Assembly: GCF_027922325.1 (NCBI RefSeq)
Contig: NZ_BSFL01000001.1
Span: forward strand, 1,111,610 to 1,175,609
From: Methylopila turkensis
GTDB lineage: Bacteria; Pseudomonadota; Alphaproteobacteria; Rhizobiales; Methylopilaceae
Length of the DNA stretch: 64,000 bases
Direction: 5' to 3'
Shown here piece by piece: positions 19,006 through 26,655 of this stretch (positions are counted from its first letter, which is position 1; the number at the start of each line of letters is the position of its first letter). The notes beneath the pieces are model-generated. The model ran no database searches. It was not told the origin of the DNA and was given only the letters and a program-made list of their open reading frames with translations. A program made the translations under genes and the position numbers.

Positions 19006-19839
19006 TCAGGACTTGACGTTGAAGCGGCGTTCGAGGCGCTGCGTCAACCGCCCGATCGGGTAGCAGTAAAGGAAGAAGCACAGCATCGCGAAGCCGTAGA
19101 GCGGCGCGAGCAGCTCGGGCCGGCCGCCCTCGGCGGCGTGCACTTCGGAGGTCAGAGTCAGCATTTCCGAGACCCCGACGATCGAGGCCTGCACCGTCGC
19201 CATCGTGACGAGCGAATAGAGGTTCATCCACGGCGGCAGCATGCGTTTCACGCATTGCGGCAGGATGATGCGCCACAGCGTCTGCCGACGTGAGAAGGCG
19301 AGCGATTCCGCAGCCTCCCACTGTCCGCTCGGCAGCGAACGCACCGCCCCGCGCAGGATTTCCGAGACATTCGCCATCACCGGCAGCGAAAAGCCGATCA
19401 CCGCCTTCACCCAGTCCGGAAACGGGATGACGTAGCCGAAGATCCGGAACTGGAACGGGATCATGAACATCGCGAAGAACAGCAGCACCAGCCAGGGCGC
19501 GTTGCGGAAGAACTGGGTCGCGGCCCAGGCGACACGGGCGAGCGGACGGTTCGTCCCGATCTGCGCGAGGCCGAGCGCGAGGCCCGCGACGGTGCCGAGC
19601 GTCATCGCGAGCAGCGAGATCGCGACGTTGAACAGGAAGCCCTGCAACAGCAGGGGCGACCATTTGAAGATCACCTCGAAGGCTGACGGCGCCGCCGGCG
19701 CGCCTTGCGCATGCGCCGCGCCGCCGACCAGCGCGAGCGCGCCGACGATCCCGACGCAATGGACCAGCGTCAGTTTTGGAAAGCTGCGCGGCGCGGGCGA
19801 GGCGACCGGAAGCAGAACCGCGAGGGGCCGGCCGGTCAT
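19006..19839 (-). CDS. Polar amino acid ABC transporter, permease (second)
   Basis: A 277-residue inner-membrane permease of the HisM/GlnP type. The cytoplasmic coupling loop reads EILRGAVRSLPSGQWEAAESLAFSRRQTLWRIILPQ, the classic EAA motif that docks to the ATPase. Odd feature: before the first usual helix there is an extra hydrophobic segment ending AHAQGAPAAPS (about residues 22-52) that looks like a signal peptide and is not usual in this family. The ATG overlaps the stop of the upstream permease by 4 bases (ATGA), so the two are coupled. Confidence 0.92.
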   Translation of the reverse strand: MTGRPLAVLLPVASPAPRSFPKLTLVHCVGIVGALALVGGAAHAQGAPAAPSAFEVIFKWSPLLLQGFLFNVAISLLAMTLGTVAGLALGLAQIGTNRPLARVAWAATQFFRNAPWLVLLFFAMFMIPFQFRIFGYVIPFPDWVKAVIGFSLPVMANVSEILRGAVRSLPSGQWEAAESLAFSRRQTLWRIILPQCVKRMLPPWMNLYSLVTMATVQASIVGVSEMLTLTSEVHAAEGGRPELLAPLYGFAMLCFFLYCYPIGRLTQRLERRFNVKS

Positions 19840-20594
19840 CGCGCCGCCCCCTGGCCATAGCCCGGAATGGCGAGCCTGCGCTCCCAGCGGTGCATGATCC
19901 AGACCAGCACTCCGACCAGCCCCACATAGACCAGCAGCAGCACGATCATCATCGTCGGCACGTTCTGCGAGTCGGTCCAGATCTGCTTCGAGACGTAGAG
20001 CGTCTCCGGCACCGCGATGGCGTAGGCGAGCGTTGTCGTCTTGAGCAGGTTGACGAGGTTGTTGTTCAGCGCCGGCAGGCAGACGCGCAGCGCGAGCGGC
20101 AGCACCACATGCAGGTACACGCCGAGCCGGCCGTAGCCCAGCGACTCCACCGCCTCGATCGTGGAGCGGGGCACGGCCTCGATGCCTGAGCGGAAGATCT
20201 CGACGTTGAAGGCGCCGGCGAACAGAGACAGCGATATGATCGCCCATTGCACGTTGCTGAACAGCGGCGCCCGCATGCCGTCCATGTCCTCGACGTAAGG
20301 CAGCAGCGGGCTGAGGCCGAAGTAGAAGAAGAAGATCTGCACCAGCGGCGGCGTGTTGCGGAACACGACGACGAAACCGTTGACCAATCCGCGCAGCAGC
20401 CGCAGCGGCGAGCCCTGCGCCCAGGCGCCGACCGCGCCGATCACGATGCTGATCAGCACGCTGGCCGTGCTGAGATAGATCGTCATCCCGAGACCGGAGA
20501 CGAACCTCTGCCGGTCATAGGCGTCGTAGACGATGGTGAGGTTGACGCCCGTGGTCTCGTAGAGCGTGCGGAACCACTCAGCTAACGCGTCCAT
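19836..20594 (-). CDS. Polar amino acid ABC transporter, permease (first)
   Basis: A 252-residue inner-membrane permease of the HisQ/GlnP type with about five transmembrane helices. The EAA loop is EIFRSGIEAVPRSTIEAVESLGYGRLGVYLHVVLPLA, and the FRNTPPLVQIFFFYFG stretch is characteristic of amino acid permeases. It presumably pairs with the following permease as a heterodimer. Located 72 bases downstream of the binding-protein gene and coupled by overlap to the second permease. Confidence 0.93.
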   Translation of the reverse strand: MDALAEWFRTLYETTGVNLTIVYDAYDRQRFVSGLGMTIYLSTASVLISIVIGAVGAWAQGSPLRLLRGLVNGFVVVFRNTPPLVQIFFFYFGLSPLLPYVEDMDGMRAPLFSNVQWAIISLSLFAGAFNVEIFRSGIEAVPRSTIEAVESLGYGRLGVYLHVVLPLALRVCLPALNNNLVNLLKTTTLAYAIAVPETLYVSKQIWTDSQNVPTMMIVLLLVYVGLVGVLVWIMHRWERRLAIPGYGQGAAR

Positions 20595-20666
20595 CGATGC
20601 TCACGGTCAGACGACATGCGGCCGGGCGCGGGAACGCGCCCGGCGGAAGACGTTCGCACAGGGCGC

Positions 20667-21470
20667 TCAGCTGCCCTTGTGCTGTTCGTGCATGCGCTTG
20701 GAGTAGTCGGTCGGCTCGATGCCGTACTTCTTCTCCAGCGCGACGACGGCGCCGGTCTTCATCCAGTCGAGCGTGATCGTGGTGAGCTCCTTGGCGAAGG
20801 CGTCCTCGCCGTTCTTGACCGCCATGATCCACGGCGCCTCAAGAATGCCGGGCAGCGGCATGCCGTAGCCCTCGCTCCACTCGGCGTCGATCAACTTTCC
20901 CTGCACGAAGGTCTGGTCATAGAGGTAACCGATGCATTCGCCCTGCTTCAGCGCGAACAGCGGCTTCTCGGACCCGTCGAACGCCTTCACGTTCACGCCG
21001 TACTTCGCCGAGACCTCCTTGTTGTACCATGCGCCGGAGGTGGCGCAGAGCGTCTTGCCGTTCAGCTCTTCCCAGTTCGTATATTTGGCTTTCTTCGACA
21101 GCAGCACGTTGACGCTGTCGGAATAGTACTGCGGATCGATCGCCTGCACGCTCTTCCGCCGCTCCGGCTTGTCCGACATCGTGGCGATCATCAGGTCGAT
21201 CTTGCCCTGCTGCAGGAACTCGATGCGGTTCGCGGACATCACGGGAACCAGCTCGAGCTTGACGCCGAGGCGCTTGGCGACGTCGGCGGCGAGATCCGGC
21301 TCGATGCCGACGATTGCGCCGGTCGGATCGCGATAGCCGAAGGGCTTGTAGTCGGCCTTAACCCCAACGACCAGAACGCCCTTCTCCTTGACCTGAGACA
21401 GGACGTCGGCCGCGGCGGGAGCGGCGCCGGCGACCAGCGCCGCGCAGGCCGCGAGTATGAGCTTCATCAT
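20667..21470 (-). CDS. Polar amino acid ABC transporter, periplasmic binding protein
   Basis: A 267-residue family 3 solute-binding protein. A signal peptide (about 1-22, MMKLILAACAALVAGAAPAAA) precedes the mature domain, whose VLVVGVKADYKPFGYRDPTGAIVGIEPDLAADVAKRLGVKLELVPV stretch and the loop LQQGKIDLMIATMSDKPERRKSV are typical of amino acid binding proteins (Bac_surface SBP_bac_3 fold). Start chosen at ATG 21470, with GAGGG upstream at proper spacing; ATG 21467 is adjacent. First gene of the transporter operon; the 129 bases before it hold the likely promoter, with no riboswitch visible. Confidence 0.94.
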   Translation of the reverse strand: MMKLILAACAALVAGAAPAAADVLSQVKEKGVLVVGVKADYKPFGYRDPTGAIVGIEPDLAADVAKRLGVKLELVPVMSANRIEFLQQGKIDLMIATMSDKPERRKSVQAIDPQYYSDSVNVLLSKKAKYTNWEELNGKTLCATSGAWYNKEVSAKYGVNVKAFDGSEKPLFALKQGECIGYLYDQTFVQGKLIDAEWSEGYGMPLPGILEAPWIMAVKNGEDAFAKELTTITLDWMKTGAVVALEKKYGIEPTDYSKRMHEQHKGS

Positions 21471-21599
21471 CGGGTAGGCCCTCAACCGTATGCGACCGCC
21501 GCATCGGCGGCTCGCCTAAAGTCTAAGCGTGCTCAATTTGACGCCTGCGTCAATACGAAGGGCCGAACTGTCCGACGCTTTGTGATCGACGGCCCAGCC

Positions 21600-22331
21600 T
21601 CAGGCGCGGGACCAAGCCGGAATCCGACGCCCCAGCCGCTCCTCGATCGCCTCGACGGTCGGGCGCAGCAGCCTGCGCAGCTCGGCGATCGTCGCGGAGG
21701 AGACCGGATTGGTCTCCCTCAGCTCCGCGTCGCCTTCGTTGGAATGGGGAAAGCCGACCTTCGCCGGCGCCCGGACGCCGAGAAACCCGAAGGTCTCCGC
21801 AATGTCGGGCCGCCCGCCCTCGAGCACCTCCTCGAAGATCAGGATGCGCATCTGCTCGCTCGGGAAGCGCGCAAAATTGTCGAGATGTTTCTGGTACTCG
21901 GAGCGATAGACATAGGCCGTCTTGGCGTTGCGGCGTTCGAGCGCGAGGCGGTTGTCGATCGCGTGCTCGAGCGCCGGCGCGTCGTCACGGCGCCGCCGAG
22001 CGTGGTAGTAGTTCGACACCGCGCGCGCCACCGGGTCCCGGAAGATCCAGAGAATCCGGGCGTCCGGATTGTAGTCGGCGATGCGCGCGGCCCCTTCGGC
22101 GGAGAAGCCGTAGGACGGGCTCTTCTCGCCGCGCCGCACGCCGGGCCGCGCCGGCCCGAACTGGGCGTGGTACCAGTCGAACCCGCGCGCGAAATTGTCG
22201 TCGTTGTCGAAGAAATGCATCTCGCGCGGGCAGGCGTCCACGTCCGGCGAGCGCCCCAGCACCGACCTCAGGCTAGTGGTCCCGGACTTCATCGCGCCCA
22301 CGATGAAGAAGTCGACCCGATCGCTCGTCAT
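21600..22331 (-). CDS. PAPS-dependent sulfotransferase
   Basis: A 243-residue sulfotransferase-fold enzyme likely to move sulfate from PAPS to a carbohydrate or other acceptor. The 5'-phosphosulfate loop IVGAMKSGTTSLRSVL is at residues 10-25, and the 3'-phosphate-binding region ARILWIFRDPVARAVSNYYH is clear; the RRGEKSPSYGF segment is also family-like. No signal peptide, so it acts in the cytoplasm. It opens a stretch of surface-glycan-type genes (to about 29 kb), suggesting a sulfated polysaccharide or glycolipid as product, but no sulfate-activation genes are in the window. Confidence 0.9.
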   Translation of the reverse strand: MTSDRVDFFIVGAMKSGTTSLRSVLGRSPDVDACPREMHFFDNDDNFARGFDWYHAQFGPARPGVRRGEKSPSYGFSAEGAARIADYNPDARILWIFRDPVARAVSNYYHARRRRDDAPALEHAIDNRLALERRNAKTAYVYRSEYQKHLDNFARFPSEQMRILIFEEVLEGGRPDIAETFGFLGVRAPAKVGFPHSNEGDAELRETNPVSSATIAELRRLLRPTVEAIEERLGRRIPAWSRA

Positions 22332-22362
22332 GCGTCCCGCCCCTGAGCGCCCGCCGTCCTCG

Positions 22363-22662
22363 TCACTCAGCCGCGTCCTCGACGGGACGCGCCGTGGCGA
22401 GCTTCAGCCGCGCCCTGCGCCCGGCCGGCACCTCGACCGTCGCGCCGGAGCGGGGATCGACCCGCGTGCGGGCCGGCGTCTCGCGCATGTCGAAGGCGCC
22501 GAAGCCGCGGATGTTGACGATGCGGCCTTGGTCGAGCGCCTCGGCGATCAGATTGAAGGTCGCGTCCATCACCTTGAGCGCCTCGGCGCGCGGCACGCCC
22601 GTGGTCTTCACGACCGCGTCCGCGAGGTCGCGGCGGGTGACTTTGCCCAGGTTGTCGCTCAT
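22363..22662 (-). CDS. HU/IHF-family DNA-binding protein
   Basis: A 99-residue histone-like protein. The family core is visible: KVTRRDLADAVVKTTGVPRAEALKVMDATFNLIAEALDQGRIVNIRGFGAFDMRETPAR followed by the RVDPRSGATVEVPAGRRARLKLA arm. The tip sequence RVDPRSG replaces the RNPQTG/KNPKTG of HU and IHF, so it is a diverged paralog, not obviously hupB, ihfA or ihfB. Placed between the sulfotransferase and the hydrolase-TPR gene on the same strand; whether it belongs functionally with them is unknown. Confidence 0.88.
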   Translation of the reverse strand: MSDNLGKVTRRDLADAVVKTTGVPRAEALKVMDATFNLIAEALDQGRIVNIRGFGAFDMRETPARTRVDPRSGATVEVPAGRRARLKLATARPVEDAAE

Positions 22663-22699
22663 GTCCGTCTCCTCATCATCCTGTCAGGTCGCGCGGCCG

Positions 22700-23917
22700 T
22701 CACTCGTCGTCGAGCGCGACGTCGGTCCGGCCGGCTTCGAAGCGTCCGCTCTTGATCTTGTCGCGCAGCTTCTGCGCGCGCGTCTGGCGCGGCCTGATCT
22801 CGACGGCGTCGTCGAGCAGGCGAAGCGCGATCTCGGTCCGGCCCGCGCGGGCGTGCAGCGAAGCGAGCGCGCACAGCGCCGCATAGTGCTTCGGCCGCAC
22901 CTCGAGGCAACGCTCATAGGCCGCCAGCGCCTCGTCGTACATTTCGCGGCGCAGGAACAGGTGGGCCTGGAAATCGGCGAAGGCGATCGAGCCCGGCGCC
23001 CGTTTCGTCGCTTTCGCCGCCTGCTTCGCGGCCTCCTCGAGCTTGCCTTGCTCAGCCCAGACGCGCGCCAGCATGTAGTTCGCCGCCGGCCAGTCGGGCT
23101 GAAGCGCGAGCGTCGCGCGCGCATAGCGTTCGGGGTCGTAGGCCGGGTCCTCACGGTAGACGCCCTCGACGAGGCGTCCGACCAGGGCGCGCAGGAGGGG
23201 ATCGTCGCAACGGCGGTCGAGGGGCGTGGAGCAAGCGTAGTCGCGGCCCGCGAGGATCGCGTCGACGCAGCGCTCGAACTCGCCGTTCTTCATCAGGTGA
23301 TGCATGACCATGTGGTCCTGCCCCGCGATCGGCAGAAGCGTCAGGCCGTCCTGCGGCATGCGGTAGACGTTGTAGATGTCGACCATGTCGGCGGAGCCGA
23401 AGAACACATAGGTTTTTCGCTTCGGCGCGGGAGCGGGCAGGCCGGACAGGTCGTCGTAGGGCCCGTTCGGCGCCGCCGCAGGCGTATGCGGCAGGCGCGG
23501 ATCGAGCAGCGTCTGCGGGCAAATCGAGACGATGGCGTCGACGTCGAGCTTCTGCCCGAACAGCAGGCTGGCGTAGCCGCCCATGGACGAGCCGAAGGCG
23601 ATCGTCGTGGAAGGTTTCAGGACGCGCAGGACCTCGGCGAGGTAGGCCGCGAGCGGCTCGACGCCCGACAGTTCGGCCGACACGCCGCGCTGGTACCAGA
23701 GGTTGTCCGGATCGCGCAGGAAGACGCGGTTCACGGGCCGCGCCATGAACATCTTGTAGTAGCTGAACGAGCGCGCGTTGACGGCGCTGAACACGATCGC
23801 CGTCGGCGCGCCGGGCTCGACGACGTCGATCAGCGCCGTGTCGCCGATCATGATGCGCTCGGGGCCACGGCCATGGGGCAGCGGCGCGCCACGCGCGGCG
23901 AGGCTCACCACGCTCAC
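22700..23917 (-). CDS. Alpha/beta hydrolase fused to TPR repeats
   Basis: A 405-residue protein in two halves. Residues about 35-235 look like an alpha/beta hydrolase: nucleophile elbow GSSMGG with Ser111, candidate acid Asp177 in GSADMVD and candidate His202 in GQDHMVMHHL. Residues about 240-395 form TPR-like helices (YARATLALQPDWPAANYMLARVWAEQGKLEEAAKQA and two or three further units). No signal peptide. It overlaps the start-to-stop region of the bifunctional glycosyltransferase gene (ATGA, 4 bases), so the two are almost certainly made together. An esterase or deacylase acting on glycan precursors is a guess; the true substrate is unknown. Confidence 0.75.
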   Translation of the reverse strand: MSVVSLAARGAPLPHGRGPERIMIGDTALIDVVEPGAPTAIVFSAVNARSFSYYKMFMARPVNRVFLRDPDNLWYQRGVSAELSGVEPLAAYLAEVLRVLKPSTTIAFGSSMGGYASLLFGQKLDVDAIVSICPQTLLDPRLPHTPAAAPNGPYDDLSGLPAPAPKRKTYVFFGSADMVDIYNVYRMPQDGLTLLPIAGQDHMVMHHLMKNGEFERCVDAILAGRDYACSTPLDRRCDDPLLRALVGRLVEGVYREDPAYDPERYARATLALQPDWPAANYMLARVWAEQGKLEEAAKQAAKATKRAPGSIAFADFQAHLFLRREMYDEALAAYERCLEVRPKHYAALCALASLHARAGRTEIALRLLDDAVEIRPRQTRAQKLRDKIKSGRFEAGRTDVALDDE

Positions 23918-26424
23918 GACACCGCCTCGAACGAGACGGCCATGCGCGCGCGCCGGGCCCGTTCGGCGGCGCCCACGAGATCGTCCATGGCGACCTTGCC
24001 GATCTCGAGACCGCCGCCGACGGTGGCGTCCACCATCTCGACGCCGCGCCGGGCCAAGGCCTCGCTGACGACGTCGTAGGCGAAGTGGCCGGCGCCGCCG
24101 GGAGCCCAGGTCGCGGTCAGCGAGTCCGCCCGCGTCGAAGGCGAGGTGTGCAGCGTCGCGTCATAGAAGTAGTTCGAGCCATGGCCGGCGCCGCCGGCGT
24201 TGTAGTTGCTATCGCAGCCGACCAGAGCCATACGCCGGAAACCCAGCGCCGCCGCGATCGGCGCGCCGAAGCTCAGGACGCCCGTGCGCCCGTCGTCGAG
24301 AAAACCGTCGATGTCGCAGGGCGTCGCGCCTAGGCTGTCGATGAAGCGCTTGAACGGTTTCTCGAACAGCAAGTAGTTGACTTCGAACTCCTGCGACAGC
24401 CCGAGCTCGTCGAACAGCGGCTTGAAGTAATAGGAGGTCCAGAGCGCGGGCCTGTGCTTGAGCTCGCGCAGGCGCGCGAGGTAGCCGGACGGGAAGGCCG
24501 GCTTCTGCGTGTTCCAGCCGCCGAAGAACATGTGCGACGCCAGCACGAGGTGCTCCGGCGCGACCTGCTCGAAGCGCTCGTGCAGGATGAACCAGTTGAA
24601 GCAGAATTTCTCGAGCCCGTGCAGCCGCTCCAGCGGCGTCTCCGCGATCGACGGGCCGTTGCCGATCATGACGCAGGTCGGCTCCTCGCCCTCCACGGGC
24701 GCGAGCACAGGCGTCCGGCGGTCGTTCGCCGTGTCCCGGCGGAAGGATTTCAGCCGGCTGCGATACAGCAGCCGCCTGTACTGGTCCGTCCAGATCTTCG
24801 GATAGGGCAGCGCCTTGACGTTGTACTCCTGCACCAGCTCGTCGTTCAGATAGAGCTGCGTGTTCCACGGCTTCGCGCCGGCGAAATGGACGATCGAAAC
24901 GCCCTCGATGTTGCCGCCGAGATGCCGGATCACATACTTCACGTTGCAGTTGTAATTGGTCTCCAGCAGCGTCAGAGGCTTGTCCCGCAGCAGCATGTTC
25001 CAGGTTTTCTGGTCGGCGAAACGATCGATCAGATCGTTGAGCGGGAGCAGGCTGGCCTTGGCGGTCTCCCGCGCCTCCTCGAAAACCTCGGCCGTCAGCT
25101 GGCTCTTCGGGATCGAGATCACGCCGCTGTTGACGATGTAGGCGCCGGTGTAGGGCGACATCGCCACGTATTCGCGATCGCCGCAGTCGAGGCAGGCGCG
25201 GAAGTCGTCGCCGCCGCCCTCCCACAGCGCGCTGATGTCGTCGATGACCAGAAGGTCGCTGTCGAAGACGACCACGCGCTCGTATTCGCCGTGCGTGAAG
25301 GCGAACAGGTTCATATAGCCGAGCTTGCCGATGCGCTTGTGGTTGTCGCTCTCGCGGGCGGTCAGCTCCAGCCAGTCCATGTCCGGCGTGAAGAAGCGGA
25401 TTCGGGGATAGACGTCGAGCAACTGGCGCTGAACGAACCCGGTCAGGGTGCCGTCATGGTAGACGAGCACGTCCGATGCGAAGTCGGGATAGACGTCGAG
25501 CAGCGACAGCAGCAGCCCGGTCAGGCCGGGCGCGAAACGGTCGTTCGCGACTGTCAGGAACGCGACGTCGGCGGGCGGCGCGCGGCGCTCCGGAAGGCGC
25601 TTGTGCATCAGCGGCGTGTGGCGCTGGACCAGCAGCTCCTGCTCCGTCGTGCTGAGCTTCTCGCCCTGCTCGAGCTTGGCCCGCGCCTCGGGCGCCCGCT
25701 GCCGCCGCAGATGTTCGAGCCGGTGGAAATTGGCGTAGGAGAACAGTTTGGCGGCGAGTTCGGCGGGGGCGAGCGCAACAGGCTTCGCCGCCTTTTCCCG
25801 CGTGGGCAGGCCGAGCTCCCGGCCGAGCCGGTCGAGCGCCGTCTGCAGCGCGTCGACGCCGGACGCGACCCGCTTGGCGTCGATGCCCTCGATGGTCGGA
25901 CGGACGGTCTCGGCGGCTTCGGCGGTCTGGCGCGCCTCGACGTCGCGCATGCGGAGTTCAAGTTCGTTCAGCCGTTCGCGCAGTTCGTCGCGCTGCTTGC
26001 GCATGCGGGCGCGCTCGGCCCTGGCCTCGTCGCGCTCCGCCCGCGCCTTGTCGCGCTCGACGATGGCTTTGTCGCGCTGGCGCGCGGCCTTGCCCGGACG
26101 CTTGATTTCTTCGGTGAGACCGTCCCCCGCCTCGCCGGACGGAACGTCCGGCTCGGGTCGGGCGGAGACCGCAGCGTCGCCGTCGTCGGATCGCGACTTT
26201 GCGTCGTCCTTCGGCTCGGGCGCCGCGGCGCGCCGTTCCGCAGCCGCCGGCTTGAGCATCGCCGACACGACCGAGCCCACCCCCATGCCGCGCGACACGA
26301 GCTTCACCAGACCGCCAGCGCGGGCAGGCGCAGCGGTTTCGGCGGCTTCATCCTTGGCCTCGGGGTCCGGCCGCGTGGCGTCATGCGCAGGCGGCGTCTT
26401 CGACTGGGCGTCGTGTGCGGTCAT
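23914..26424 (-). CDS. Bifunctional protein: GT8-type glycosyltransferase plus DUF115/sialyltransferase-like domain
   Basis: An 836-residue protein. Residues 1-100 are low-complexity and charged; about 105-172 is a strongly predicted coiled coil of KARAERDEARAER-type repeats. Residues about 285-525 resemble GT8: a DXD-type metal site FDSD (387-390) and the late HFAGAKPW (513-520), which matches the GT8 HxGxxKPW signature. Residues about 583-815 start with CVMIGNGPSI (584-593) and contain LVGCDSNYNAGGAGHGSNYFYD, the pattern of DUF115 (MptE-like) and GT42-like proteins. It thus may add two sugars to one acceptor. No signal peptide. The start at 26424 lacks a clear ribosome site. Family calls are by motif, so the second domain is tentative. 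Confidence 0.75.
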   Translation of the reverse strand: MTAHDAQSKTPPAHDATRPDPEAKDEAAETAAPARAGGLVKLVSRGMGVGSVVSAMLKPAAAERRAAAPEPKDDAKSRSDDGDAAVSARPEPDVPSGEAGDGLTEEIKRPGKAARQRDKAIVERDKARAERDEARAERARMRKQRDELRERLNELELRMRDVEARQTAEAAETVRPTIEGIDAKRVASGVDALQTALDRLGRELGLPTREKAAKPVALAPAELAAKLFSYANFHRLEHLRRQRAPEARAKLEQGEKLSTTEQELLVQRHTPLMHKRLPERRAPPADVAFLTVANDRFAPGLTGLLLSLLDVYPDFASDVLVYHDGTLTGFVQRQLLDVYPRIRFFTPDMDWLELTARESDNHKRIGKLGYMNLFAFTHGEYERVVVFDSDLLVIDDISALWEGGGDDFRACLDCGDREYVAMSPYTGAYIVNSGVISIPKSQLTAEVFEEARETAKASLLPLNDLIDRFADQKTWNMLLRDKPLTLLETNYNCNVKYVIRHLGGNIEGVSIVHFAGAKPWNTQLYLNDELVQEYNVKALPYPKIWTDQYRRLLYRSRLKSFRRDTANDRRTPVLAPVEGEEPTCVMIGNGPSIAETPLERLHGLEKFCFNWFILHERFEQVAPEHLVLASHMFFGGWNTQKPAFPSGYLARLRELKHRPALWTSYYFKPLFDELGLSQEFEVNYLLFEKPFKRFIDSLGATPCDIDGFLDDGRTGVLSFGAPIAAALGFRRMALVGCDSNYNAGGAGHGSNYFYDATLHTSPSTRADSLTATWAPGGAGHFAYDVVSEALARRGVEMVDATVGGGLEIGKVAMDDLVGAAERARRARMAVSFEAVS

Positions 26425-26582
26425 GCATCCGGACTGTTGCGGAGTCGTGTCGAGCCGGGCGCAATCGCCAGCCTCGTCGCATCCAACAGTGCGACGCACG
26501 ATCTCTTGAGCCCCAGTTCATCTATCATCGCGGGATCATCTCGTTCAACCATGACGGTCTCATGGCCGTCCAAGCTAGACAC

Positions 26583-26598
26583 AGATGAAATTACATCT
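26583..26598. promoter_or_regulatory. Operator-like 16-bp dyad upstream of the beta-helix gene
   Basis: AGATGAAATTACATCT is palindromic at 14 of 16 positions and sits in an unusually AT-rich stretch (about 26520-26630) between the divergent glycosyltransferase (start 26424) and beta-helix (start 26656) genes. About 50 bases before the ATG it is well placed to control transcription of the beta-helix gene. The binding protein is unknown. Confidence 0.4.
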
Positions 26599-26655
26599 AT
26601 TCAGTCATTTTTATATGGAAACCAGCACGGATTTGGCGAGCCAAGCCGCGCCGTC

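Noticed and set aside
24454..26655. Long plus-strand open frame running into the beta-helix gene
   Set aside because: The upstream 2.2 kb is antisense to the glycosyltransferase gene and the peptide is not domain-like. A Tat signal starts the true protein at 26656.
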